This document shows positions 17,555 through 25,525 of a stretch of 64,000 nucleotides of DNA, piece by piece. Within the stretch, counting starts at the first letter, position 1. Each line of letters opens with the position of its first letter. Under the pieces are notes generated by a model. It saw nothing but the letters and a program-made list of their open reading frames with translations. It did not search any database and was not told the origin of the DNA. The stretch is from Mucilaginibacter flavidus (GTDB taxonomy: Bacteria > Bacteroidota > Bacteroidia > Sphingobacteriales > Sphingobacteriaceae): contig NZ_JAMXOE010000010.1 of the NCBI RefSeq assembly GCF_024055575.1, positions 124,001 to 188,000 of the forward strand, written 5' to 3'. Position numbers and translations under genes: made by a program.

Positions 17555-17700
17555 AGTCTTACAGTTTAAATGATTAAATAAAATTCAGTGCAAAGGAAAA
17601 ATAAATTCTGTTAATTATCAAATCTAAAAACATTTGCATTATATGCAACAATATTTTATTGCATCTGTTTCGATTTTGTATTTTTACCGGCGCAAAAGTA

Positions 17701-18126
17701 ATGATTTTGAACAGGAAATTTTTAAAGTTTGAGATCGATCTTGATTTTGTTCTCATAGCGGTTACCACATCACTAAAAGACTATCGCGTTTGTTATCTCA
17801 TTAACAAGGCTTTAAGCTTTAATTTGATAAAAATTCCCGACCTTGAAGTTGACATTCATCACGGAGCTGAGCCTGTTTTATTCTCTATATACCACTATAA
17901 TTGGGAGGCAAGCGAGACGGATTTTTACTTTATCGGCAATAAAGGGTCGGATGGTTACCTGGTACCGGAGATGCGAAAGGCGGATTATTTTTTGTTGATA
18001 AAAAATTATATCGATGAAAATGATCTGGAAAGCCTTATTTCGGCCATTAATAAGGTGCCCGAAATTGTTGCCGCAGTAAAGATTGATCCTAAAAAAATAA
18101 AATCACGCGAAAATCTCTTATTTTAG
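17701..18126 (+). CDS. IPExxxVDY family protein
   Basis: A 141-residue cytosolic protein of a Bacteroidota family named after its motif, here as LVPEMRKADYFLLI. Function is unknown. The start MILNRKFLKFEIDLDF is preferred to an upstream in-frame start at 17659, which lies in the likely promoter region between this gene and divergent acpP. It lies 66 nt upstream of pyk on the same strand, an arrangement that suggests shared transcription. Confidence 0.75.
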   Translation: MILNRKFLKFEIDLDFVLIAVTTSLKDYRVCYLINKALSFNLIKIPDLEVDIHHGAEPVLFSIYHYNWEASETDFYFIGNKGSDGYLVPEMRKADYFLLIKNYIDENDLESLISAINKVPEIVAAVKIDPKKIKSRENLLF

Positions 18127-18192
18127 CGCAAATTTTTAAAAGTGTTATAGGTACACTCAACACGCCTGTAAGCCAGTATTAACCCTACAAAT

Positions 18193-19626
18193 ATGAAATT
18201 ATATTATAACCGAACTAAAATTGTTGCCACAATGGGCCCCGCTTCGGCAAAAAAAGATGTTTTGCTGGCCATGATCCAGGCCGGCGTTAACATTTGTCGC
18301 TTAAACTTTTCGCACGGTAAAGCGCAGGACCACAAAGCAGTAATTGATACAATTCGCGAAATAAATGCAGAATATAAAACCAACGTTGGCATATTAGCCG
18401 ATTTGCAGGGCCCAAAAATCCGCATCGGCCTGGTTAAAGATGGCGGCATACACCTGGTTAACGGAACCTCAATAAATATTACCACCCACGAGCTTATAGG
18501 TGACGATAACCAGATATACATTACTTACCCTACATTTCCACAGGACGTAAAAGCCGACGAAATTATTTTGCTTGATGATGGTAAAATACAAATGCGCGTT
18601 ATCAGCACCAACAGGGTAGATACAGTTGTTTGCGAAGTGGTACATGGTGGCATTTTAACATCGCGCAAGGGCGTTAACCTGCCAAATACCAAGGTGTCTA
18701 TCCCAAGCTTAACCGAAGAAGATATTGAGAACCTTAAATATGCGTTGGAATGGGATGTTGATTGGGTGGGACTTTCGTTTGTGCGTACCGGCCAGGATAT
18801 ATTGGAACTTAAAAAGATTATAGCTGAAAGCGGCAAAGCCGCCAAAGTAATTGCCAAGGTTGAGAAGCCGGAGGCTATTGATAATATAGATGAAATTATA
18901 GCTGCTACTGATGGCGTTATGGTTGCGCGCGGCGATCTGGGTGTTGAGATGCCACTTGAAGAAGTGCCTTTGTTGCAAAAAATGATTGCCCGCAAATGCC
19001 GCCTGGCATCAAAACCGGTAATTGTGGCAACGCAGATGCTGGAGTCGATGATAACCACCCCGCGCCCTACCCGTGCTGAAGTGAATGACGTGGCCAACTC
19101 TGTGCTTGACGGTGCAGACGCAGTAATGCTAAGCGGTGAAACGTCGGTAGGGGAGTTCCCGGTAATAGTTATTGAAACTATGGCTAAAATTATACGTAAC
19201 GTTGAAGAGCTGGGGTATCCTTTCAACAGCAAGAGTGACGTTACAGATGCTTCGTCACCCGATTACCTGAGTAATGCGCTTTGCGGATCGGCAGTGTACC
19301 TGGCCGAGCACACCAATGCAGCCGGTATCGTTTCTATGACTACCTCGGGCTATACTGCCTTTGAAATATCGAGCTACAGGCCTAAAGCAGGCACCTATAT
19401 CTTTACTGCCAACAAGCACCTGTTAAATGCATTAAGTTTGTTATGGGGTGTACGTACTTTTTATTATGATAAAGATGAAAGTACCGACCAAACTATTGCT
19501 GATGTAAATAACATGCTTAAAGAAGCCAGCCTGGTACAGGAAGGTGATGTGGTAATTAACACAGCATCGGTGCCAATTTTGAAAAAGGCGAAAACAAATA
19601 TGCTGAAGGTTACTGTGGTTGATTAA
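18193..19626 (+). CDS. pyk: Pyruvate kinase
   Basis: A 477-residue enzyme that converts phosphoenolpyruvate and ADP to pyruvate and ATP. Motifs: TKIVATMGPAS at the N-terminus, NFSHG, the active-site Lys/acidic motif KVIAKVEKPEAIDNIDEI, ARGDLGVEMP, and TRAEVNDVANSVLDGADAVM. Length matches bacterial enzymes with the C-terminal regulatory domain. It follows the IPExxxVDY gene and ends in a strong terminator. Confidence 0.98.
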   Translation: MKLYYNRTKIVATMGPASAKKDVLLAMIQAGVNICRLNFSHGKAQDHKAVIDTIREINAEYKTNVGILADLQGPKIRIGLVKDGGIHLVNGTSINITTHELIGDDNQIYITYPTFPQDVKADEIILLDDGKIQMRVISTNRVDTVVCEVVHGGILTSRKGVNLPNTKVSIPSLTEEDIENLKYALEWDVDWVGLSFVRTGQDILELKKIIAESGKAAKVIAKVEKPEAIDNIDEIIAATDGVMVARGDLGVEMPLEEVPLLQKMIARKCRLASKPVIVATQMLESMITTPRPTRAEVNDVANSVLDGADAVMLSGETSVGEFPVIVIETMAKIIRNVEELGYPFNSKSDVTDASSPDYLSNALCGSAVYLAEHTNAAGIVSMTTSGYTAFEISSYRPKAGTYIFTANKHLLNALSLLWGVRTFYYDKDESTDQTIADVNNMLKEASLVQEGDVVINTASVPILKKAKTNMLKVTVVD

Positions 19627-19653
19627 GGCTGTTGTAAGAGTTATAAATATTAT

Positions 19654-19692
19654 AAAGGTTGTATAGTTTAAGCTATACAACCTTTTTTTTTT
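19654..19692 (+). terminator. Rho-independent terminator of pyk
   Basis: The perfect stem AAAGGTTGTATAG / CTATACAACCTTT with a small loop is followed by about ten Ts, 28 nt after the pyk stop. Confidence 0.92.
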
Positions 19693-20036
19693 AACGCCTG
19701 TAACGTTTAAAATTTTTACAATCTTAGTAAATCTCAGCCCTGCAAGCTTTTACTTTAAGCTTTTCTAACTTGGCGAAATAGTAATCCCAACAAATTCTTA
19801 ATGTTGTCATATTGTAACTTTTTTGTTATCAAATAGACTACAATAACGAAGCCAAAGTTTAATTAGTATTTGATAATTGTTAAAACATTATACCCGTTGT
19901 AATAAATCGTATTGACTTCATTTTCCACATTACCCTACTCATTCTATCAACTTTATAAACATCTTTCCAAATCAATTTAAATAATTCGCACATTTGCATA
20001 TCCGCATCCCGCACCTGCGGGACGCATAAATAAAGA
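19693..20036. other. AT-rich 344-bp gap without a gene
   Basis: No credible open frame or RNA gene is seen. It should hold the promoter of the gene at 20037; CACATTTG at 19989-19996 is one mismatch from a -7 box. A GC-rich palindrome follows at 20004-20025. Confidence 0.6.
20004..20025. repeat. Small GC-rich palindrome
   Basis: GCATCCCGCA-cc-TGCGGGACGC, in the 5' leader of the gene at 20037. The hairpin would end 11 nt before the start codon. A related TGCCGCAGG-type sequence occurs near 38.35 kb. Confidence 0.65.
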
Positions 20037-21329
20037 ATGGATCAATACTTTATTATAGATTTCGACAGCACGTTTACACAGGTTGAGGCTTTGGACGAAC
20101 TGGCCCGCATTTCACTGAGACACCACCCCGACCGCGAAAGCATATACAAACAAATAGAAGATTTAACCAATGCCAGCATGGAAGGCCGGCTGTCTTTTAC
20201 CCAAAGTTTGGAAAATCGGGTTAAACTTCTGCAAGCCAACCGCGAGCATCTGAAGCAATTAATTACTCATTTAAAGAAAAAAGTTTCCACGTCGTTTAGC
20301 CGTAATACCATATTTTTCAAAAATCATGCAGATGAAGTACTGATTGTGTCAGGCGGATTTAAGGAATTTATAATACCAGTGGTAACTGAGTACCACATAA
20401 AAAAGGAAAATATTTACGCCAATACCTTCGTGTTTGATGCCGATGGTAACATTATCGGCTACGACCGCGAAAACCCGCTAAGCCAGGAGGGCGGCAAGGT
20501 TAAGCTGCTAAAGGAATTAAACTTACCGGGCGAAATATACGGTATAGGTGATGGCTATTCGGATTTTCAATTGAAAGAATCTGGAATGATTAAGAAGTTT
20601 TTTGCTTTCACCGAAAATATCGAGCGCAAATCCGTTGCGGAAAAAGCCGATCACATTACACCCAGTTTCGACGAGTTTTTGTTTATCAATAAGTTGCCGC
20701 GGGCAATATCATACCCTAAAAACCGCATCAAATGTTTGGTGGTGGGCGACGTAGAGGAAGAGGCCCTGGCTCAAATGAAAAAGGAAGGCTATAACATCCG
20801 CCATCGTGATAGCATAGACGAAAAATACCTTGAAGAAGCCGGCATATTATTTTGTGACGAGGCACATCAGCCTACTCCTGAACAGGTGCAAAATGCGGGC
20901 CGGTTGAAGGTAATCGGTATTTTCGGCCGTATAAACAGCCGCAAACTAGCCGAAACTGCATGCGAAAACGGCGTTATTATTTTTGACGACCCTAAAAACA
21001 ATCCGCGTAACGATGATTTTATCCCCAAAAGGGTAATGGCATTTATGAATGAAGGTAAAACCCATACCAGTTGCAACTTTCCCGATTTGCAGCCGCCGCG
21101 CGTAAGCAACGCACACCGCTTAATTCACATTCACAAAAACGTGCCGGGCATATTGGCTAAAATCAATGACGTGTTTGCCCGTCACAATATTAATATAGTG
21201 GGTGAATTTTTGGTGACCAACCCGCAAATAGGCTACGTTATCACCGATGTTAACACAGGATATGATACAGAAGTGTTAAACGAATTGAAAGCGATAGAAC
21301 ATACCATTAAGTTTAGGTTGCTGTATTAG
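20037..21329 (+). CDS. SerB-like phosphatase fused to NAD-less SerA and ACT domains
   Basis: A 430-residue fusion. Residues 1-210 are a HAD-IB phosphoserine phosphatase: nucleophile Asp8 and acid/base Asp10 in IIDFDSTFT, EALDELA, motif II IVSGGF, and GIGDGYSDFQLKESG for Mg. Residues about 228-325 align with the start of SerA-type phosphoglycerate dehydrogenase (IKCLVVGD to IIFDDPKNNPRN) but the NAD-binding and catalytic section is missing. Residues about 345-430 match the SerA ACT domain, NFPDLQPP then RLIHIHKNVPGILAKIN, ending KFRLLY like SerA. It probably makes serine from phosphoserine under serine feedback; the feedback is inference. It is monocistronic. Confidence 0.82.
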   Translation: MDQYFIIDFDSTFTQVEALDELARISLRHHPDRESIYKQIEDLTNASMEGRLSFTQSLENRVKLLQANREHLKQLITHLKKKVSTSFSRNTIFFKNHADEVLIVSGGFKEFIIPVVTEYHIKKENIYANTFVFDADGNIIGYDRENPLSQEGGKVKLLKELNLPGEIYGIGDGYSDFQLKESGMIKKFFAFTENIERKSVAEKADHITPSFDEFLFINKLPRAISYPKNRIKCLVVGDVEEEALAQMKKEGYNIRHRDSIDEKYLEEAGILFCDEAHQPTPEQVQNAGRLKVIGIFGRINSRKLAETACENGVIIFDDPKNNPRNDDFIPKRVMAFMNEGKTHTSCNFPDLQPPRVSNAHRLIHIHKNVPGILAKINDVFARHNINIVGEFLVTNPQIGYVITDVNTGYDTEVLNELKAIEHTIKFRLLY

Positions 21330-21330
21330 A

Positions 21331-21427
21331 GTTCATAGCCGCTGCAGCTTTACGCCGAGCTATGAACTAAACTGTTTATATCGCGCCAGTTCTACTATGA
21401 ACTATGAACCATAACCTATGAACTAAA
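21331..21427. repeat. CTATGAA heptad repeat between convergent genes
   Basis: The right arm is CTATGAA, CTATGAA, CCATAAC, CTATGAA with a 7-bp period; the left has GTTCATAG and GAGCTATGAAC. The right arm encodes the last residues (SS) and stop of the usp gene. Confidence 0.7.
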
Positions 21428-21889
21428 CGGCACCACCAGCACCGGCACTTCAGAATGACGCACCACGTGTTCGGCTACGCTTCCCATTAGTAACCTGTCG
21501 AGCCCGTTGCGGCTGTGGGTGCCTATAACTACCAGGTCGGCGCCAAATTCTTTGCTGCAATTGATTATGCCATCGGCTGTGGAGCCATATTCCGTAAAGT
21601 GCGTTACCGGCATGTCGGCTCCAAATTTTTTAATAATGTTTTCTACAATCGTGCCCGCATGACTTTTCTGGATGTCCATTATTTCCATATCTTCAGCCAT
21701 TGTAGAGGCCATGCCGGCGCCTAATAAAGGGTCGATCGCGGCGGATGTCTGTGGTATCAGCATTGGTTCAATGATATTTACCACACCAACTTCAGCATTA
21801 AATTTATGTGCTAAATCAAAACCATATTCGGCGGCATGTTCGGCGTATTTGCTATCGTCTATACCTATTAGTATTTTGCTGATTTTCAT
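21416..21889 (-). CDS. Universal stress protein, UspA family
   Basis: A 157-residue single Usp domain. The start KISKILIGIDDSKYAEHAAEYG and the ATP-binding signature GTHSRNGLDRLLMGSVAEHV (G-2X-G-9X-G-S type) are present, so it is probably of the nucleotide-binding kind. It converges with the SerB-like gene. The final two residues come from a heptad repeat. Its role in stress survival is family knowledge only. Confidence 0.92.
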   Translation of the reverse strand: MKISKILIGIDDSKYAEHAAEYGFDLAHKFNAEVGVVNIIEPMLIPQTSAAIDPLLGAGMASTMAEDMEIMDIQKSHAGTIVENIIKKFGADMPVTHFTEYGSTADGIINCSKEFGADLVVIGTHSRNGLDRLLMGSVAEHVVRHSEVPVLVVPFSS

Positions 21890-22006
21890 ATCTGGAAGGA
21901 TTGGCTATAAATATAATAACAAACAGGCAACAATAAGTTTTGTTTATGCTGGTATTTTAACCCAATCACTTGAGCCCGTCAACTCCTGACTTAGAACTTT
22001 TCTTCC

Positions 22007-22014
22007 TACATTTG
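22007..22014 (+). promoter_or_regulatory. -7 box three bases from the TDO start
   Basis: TACATTTG is a perfect TAnnTTTG box, with the three bases CCC before ATG 22018. It predicts a leaderless transcript and argues against the upstream TTG start at 21970. Confidence 0.6.
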
Positions 22015-22017
22015 CCC

Positions 22018-22974
22018 ATGCATTTCTCTCCCGAAATTGAAGAACGCCTGGCACAACTGCAGGAAAAATATGAAGCGATGGGCCAGGACATGGTGTCCTA
22101 TCTTGATGGCTTGCTTTTCGCCGACTTTTTAACTTATTGGGATTATATCCACCTGGATACCCTTTTAAGCTTGCAAAGCCCAAAAACGCCGTTCCCTGAT
22201 GAGGAGATTTTCATTATGTACCACCAGATTACGGAACTATATTTTAAGCTGGTATTGCATGAGTGTAAGCAGATCTCAGCAGCCAAGCCTTTAACCCCGG
22301 TATTTTTTACGGCTCGGCTAAAGCGTATCAACCAATACTTTGAGGCTTTGACGGCATCTTTTGGTATTATGGTTGATGGTATGGAGAAGGAGCAATTTTT
22401 AAAATTCCGGATGTCACTCCTTCCGGCAAGCGGCTTCCAGTCGGGCCAGTACAGGATGATAGAAATTTATGCCACCGACTTCATAAACCTGGTTGCTAAA
22501 GATAAACGCGGGGAGTTAGGGGCCGCATCTATTGAAGAACAGTTTGAGTATATCTACTGGAAGTTTGGAGCAACGGAACTTTCAACAGGTAAAAAAACCT
22601 TAACGCTCAAACAGTTCGAGAAAAAATATGCTGCAACCTTCATCAGTCTCGGCAAGGCCAATGCCACGAGTAATTTTTATTCGTTATATCATCAATTAAA
22701 AGCCAATGGATTGGCTACGCCGGAACTTGAGGCGGAGTTAAAACAGCTTGACGTAAATGTAAATGTAAACTGGCCGCTGGTGCATTACAAATCGGCCGTA
22801 CGGTACCTTAACCGTGAGCCGGAAGAAATTAAAGCAACTGGCGGCACTAACTGGCAGAAATACCTGCCTCCCCGTTTTCAGAAACGTATCTTTTATCCAT
22901 CGCTTTGGAATGAACAGGAGTTTGAAAACTGGGGGAAGGCCTGGGTCGAGAAAGTGCTCAAAGAATTCAGGTAG
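22018..22974 (+). CDS. Tryptophan 2,3-dioxygenase family haem enzyme
   Basis: A 318-residue helical protein of the tryptophan 2,3-dioxygenase family, which opens the indole ring of tryptophan to N-formylkynurenine. Recognisable parts are LLFADFLTYWDYIHLDTLLS, the haem-edge segment EIFIMYHQITELYFKLVLHE with conserved His, FRMSLLPASGFQSGQYRMIE, and a C-terminal GGTNWQKYLPPRFQKRIFYP. An in-frame TTG 16 codons upstream is rejected because a promoter box lies between. It stands alone; no other kynurenine-pathway gene is nearby. The Bacteroidota branch differs from proteobacterial TDO, so substrate is not certain. Confidence 0.82.
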   Translation: MHFSPEIEERLAQLQEKYEAMGQDMVSYLDGLLFADFLTYWDYIHLDTLLSLQSPKTPFPDEEIFIMYHQITELYFKLVLHECKQISAAKPLTPVFFTARLKRINQYFEALTASFGIMVDGMEKEQFLKFRMSLLPASGFQSGQYRMIEIYATDFINLVAKDKRGELGAASIEEQFEYIYWKFGATELSTGKKTLTLKQFEKKYAATFISLGKANATSNFYSLYHQLKANGLATPELEAELKQLDVNVNVNWPLVHYKSAVRYLNREPEEIKATGGTNWQKYLPPRFQKRIFYPSLWNEQEFENWGKAWVEKVLKEFR

Positions 22975-23115
22975 ATTAACTAATGGATTTTAACCGGGCA
23001 TCCTGACAAAATTCATTTTGCAATTGTAAAAAAAATCGGCAATGGCTTGTGAATCATCTACTATGAGCAAAAATTTTCCTACCTTGCCATTTTTCGAATT
23101 AAATACACTAAGGCC

Positions 23116-24180
23116 ATGACCGAAACGCTGGACATCAAAATCACTAAAACCAATCATTCCCGTTTACAAGAAACGGATTTCAGTAATCTGCCCTTTGGGC
23201 GCACATTTTCAGACCATATGTTTGTGGCCGACTATATTGACGGCGAATGGAAAAATTTTGAGATTGTGCCTTACGGCGAAATTGGTTTAAGCCCCGCTAT
23301 TTCGGCATTACACTATGGCCAGGCATTTTTTGAAGGAATAAAAGCGTACAAGCATGCCGACGGGCAGGTTACTATTTTCCGCCCGGAAAAAAACGCTATC
23401 CGCTTTAACAAATCAGCTGAGCGTTTGTGCATGCCTGCGCTGCCCGAAGAAATATTTATACAGTCAATAGCCGCAGTTGTAGATATCGACCGCGATTGGG
23501 TGCCGTCAAAAGCACATCACGCTTTGTATATAAGGCCGTTTATGTTTGCCACCGACCCTTATTTGGGTGTAGCACCATCAGCCACCTATAAATATATGGT
23601 ATTGATTGGTCCGGTTGGTCCGTACTTTTCAAAAACCCTGAGAGTTAAGATTGAAACACATTACACCCGCGCTGCAGAGGGCGGTATGGGCTATGCAAAG
23701 TCGGCCGGAAACTATGGCGGTAGCATGCTGCCTGCCAAAAAGGCCACAGAAGAAGGCTTTGACCAGTTGATTTGGACCGATGCCAAGAATCATGAATATG
23801 TTGAGGAAATGGGTGCTGCGAACGTAATGTTTGTGCTTGACGGTAAACTGATAACTCCATCAACCCGCGATACCATTTTAGATGGTGTAACCCGCGACAC
23901 TGTATTAACCCTTGCCCGCGAGTGGGGTATGGAAGTTGAAGAACGCCGTGTATCTGTTGCCGAAATTATTGAGGGTGCAAAGACCGGTAAACTACAGGAT
24001 GCTTTTGGTGCAGGTACTGCCGCTACCATTGCCCCTGTAGGTTCGATAAGCTATAATGGTGAAGAATATTTTTTAAGCGATCCGAAAACCCGCGAATTTT
24101 CGCAAAAAGTGTTAAGCGAACTTGATGCCATTAAATACGGCCGTGTTGCTGATACACATGGATGGAATTATATGGTGTAG
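23116..24180 (+). CDS. ilvE: Branched-chain amino acid aminotransferase
   Basis: A 354-residue PLP-dependent fold-type IV transaminase of leucine, isoleucine and valine metabolism. It shows SALHYGQAFFEGIKAYK, RPEKNAIRFNKSAERLCMP, the PLP-binding Lys in GYAKSAGNYGGSMLPAKKA, and the C-terminal EIIEGAKTGKLQDAFGAGTAA. Length fits the type II BCAT group. It is monocistronic, convergent with clpS, with a shared hairpin terminator between. TACCTTG at about 23080 may be its -7 element. Confidence 0.95.
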   Translation: MTETLDIKITKTNHSRLQETDFSNLPFGRTFSDHMFVADYIDGEWKNFEIVPYGEIGLSPAISALHYGQAFFEGIKAYKHADGQVTIFRPEKNAIRFNKSAERLCMPALPEEIFIQSIAAVVDIDRDWVPSKAHHALYIRPFMFATDPYLGVAPSATYKYMVLIGPVGPYFSKTLRVKIETHYTRAAEGGMGYAKSAGNYGGSMLPAKKATEEGFDQLIWTDAKNHEYVEEMGAANVMFVLDGKLITPSTRDTILDGVTRDTVLTLAREWGMEVEERRVSVAEIIEGAKTGKLQDAFGAGTAATIAPVGSISYNGEEYFLSDPKTREFSQKVLSELDAIKYGRVADTHGWNYMV

Positions 24181-24205
24181 TTAGCACCAATGGTTAGAGA
24201 CCAGA

Positions 24206-24243
24206 GGTCGGAAATCAGGAAAGAACAAGCCTGGTTTCTGACC
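24206..24243. terminator. Hairpin between convergent ilvE and clpS
   Basis: Arms GGTCGGAAATCAGG and CCTGGTTTCTGACC pair with two mismatches and are followed by TTTTCTTT on the plus strand. It can terminate ilvE. The arms also resemble the dispersed word-repeats of this genome. Confidence 0.6.
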
Positions 24244-24267
24244 TTTTCTTTATCATAACCTTGAACG

Positions 24268-24549
24268 CTACTCTACGCTTACGGTTAAACCTTCCTGCTG
24301 CAAAATTTTGCGGTAAACTTCCACTTCGGTAAACGAACCTTCCAAAACCGCGCATTTACCTTCGTTGTGAACTTTCCACGCTATCTTTTCGGCCTGCGAT
24401 TCTGAGTAGTCGAGGTACTTCATCATACAAAAAATCACGTGGTCGAACGTATTGTGGTCGTCGTTCCATAAAATAAGGCGGTGCATTTCCTTTAGCCCCG
24501 CCAAAATCTCCTCAAGGGTGAGGGTTTCTTCCTGTACTTCAGTTGGCAT
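24268..24549 (-). CDS. clpS: ClpS adaptor of the Clp protease
   Basis: A 93-residue adaptor that brings N-degron substrates to ClpAP/ClpCP. The core LILWNDDHNTFDHVIFCMMKYL holds the N-end-rule binding residues (NDD, TFDHV), followed by AEKIAWKVHNEGKCAVLEGS, the conserved Clp-binding HxxG region. It is divergent from the gene at 24634. A -7 box TAAATTTG at 24559-24566 lies nine bases before the ATG, so its leader is very short. Confidence 0.93.
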   Translation of the reverse strand: MPTEVQEETLTLEEILAGLKEMHRLILWNDDHNTFDHVIFCMMKYLDYSESQAEKIAWKVHNEGKCAVLEGSFTEVEVYRKILQQEGLTVSVE

Positions 24550-24558
24550 ACGTATCTA

Positions 24559-24566
24559 CAAATTTA
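24559..24566 (-). promoter_or_regulatory. -7 promoter box of clpS
   Basis: TAAATTTG on the minus strand matches TAnnTTTG; nine bases separate it from the ATG, giving a predicted leader of about six bases. Confidence 0.6.
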
Positions 24567-24633
24567 CTCAAAATCTATAATAAAGCAGTCATAATAATGT
24601 TCTATTGCGGCTTTAAAGCCATAATTTTATTTG

Positions 24634-25467
24634 ATGAGAGCATATATCCCCTACATTGCCTTTGGCTTGCTTTTGCAGGTAACAACTTTGCGGCTAAACG
24701 CCCAGTCAATTACAACATTACAAGCCCCGCCCACTAATATTATGATAGATGGCTCCATTAAAGAGTGGGGCGACAGCCTAAGGTATTATAATGCCGAAAA
24801 GCGGATTAGCTATGCCATTGCCAACAGCAAAGACACCTTGTATATGGCCATGCGTGTTAACGATCGCAGCGAGCAAATCCGGATATTAAAGGCCGGTGCC
24901 ACCTTCAGTATTAACACCAAAGGGAAAAAGAAAGAAAGCTTTAGTATAACATTTCCACTGGCAACAAACGGAAATACATCGCCATTAAATCCCCCAACAG
25001 ATGGCGATGGAAAGGAAAATCATGAAGCTTTAATGCAGGCCGTTTTAACCGTACTGCGCGGTATAAAAGCCGATGGCTTTAAAGACATTGAAGATGATAT
25101 GATTACCACCAGCAACACTTATGGTATAAAAACAGCATTGGATTACGACGATAAGGGTTATCTGGTTTGCGAAGTGGCTATTCCGCTGGTGCTTTTTCAC
25201 GCAGACGGCGATTCAGCAAAAAACGAATGGGCATTCAATTTTAAAATAAATGGCATAACCAGGCCTGCAACACAGGGCGAAGGGCAGGAAGGTGGCCGCG
25301 GCGGACGCGGTGGTGGTGGTGGTGGTGGCGGAGGTCGTGGAAGTCACGGTGGCGGAGGCGGCAGGGGGAGCCGTGGCGGGGGCATGGGCGGGGCCGGCGG
25401 AACCCAAGACCGCAGCGCGTTGTTTGCATCTGAAGATTTTTGGGAGAAGTTTTATTTGGCGAAATGA
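24634..25467 (+). CDS. Secreted CBM9/DOMON-like protein with Gly-rich linker
   Basis: A 277-residue exported protein. Signal peptide AYIPYIAFGLLLQVTTLRLNA, then a beta-rich domain with IMIDGSIKEWGDSLRYYNAEK and DTLYMAMRVNDRSEQI, the pattern of CBM9/DOMON-like domains that bind sugars or haem. Near residues 215-255 there is a glycine-rich stretch of GGRGG repeats, coded by repetitive GGN triplets, and then a conserved-looking tail LFASEDFWEKFYLAK. The ATG at 24634 is preferred to the TTG just before it. It is divergent from clpS. The ligand is unknown. Confidence 0.7.
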   Translation: MRAYIPYIAFGLLLQVTTLRLNAQSITTLQAPPTNIMIDGSIKEWGDSLRYYNAEKRISYAIANSKDTLYMAMRVNDRSEQIRILKAGATFSINTKGKKKESFSITFPLATNGNTSPLNPPTDGDGKENHEALMQAVLTVLRGIKADGFKDIEDDMITTSNTYGIKTALDYDDKGYLVCEVAIPLVLFHADGDSAKNEWAFNFKINGITRPATQGEGQEGGRGGRGGGGGGGGGRGSHGGGGGRGSRGGGMGGAGGTQDRSALFASEDFWEKFYLAK

Positions 25468-25480
25468 AAAAACAATCAGA

Positions 25481-25516
25481 AATAACCCGGCAAATGATTT
25501 CGCCGGGTTATTTTTC
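25481..25516. terminator. Bidirectional terminator
   Basis: The perfect 11-bp stem AATAACCCGGC/GCCGGGTTATT with a loop and TTTTTC after it lies between two convergent genes. It can serve the gene at 24634 and, in reverse, the hydrolase ending at 25526. Confidence 0.88.
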
Positions 25517-25525
25517 ACTATTTAA

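Noticed and set aside
19693..20036. Riboswitch upstream of the serine-pathway fusion gene
   Set aside because: The gap is AT-rich, and the only clear structure is a single small palindrome; no known aptamer core was recognised.
25290..25420. Collagen-like or PE_PGRS-type protein in the glycine-rich stretch
   Set aside because: It lacks the GXY pattern and the flanks are a normal secreted domain; it looks like a low-complexity linker with repetitive triplets.
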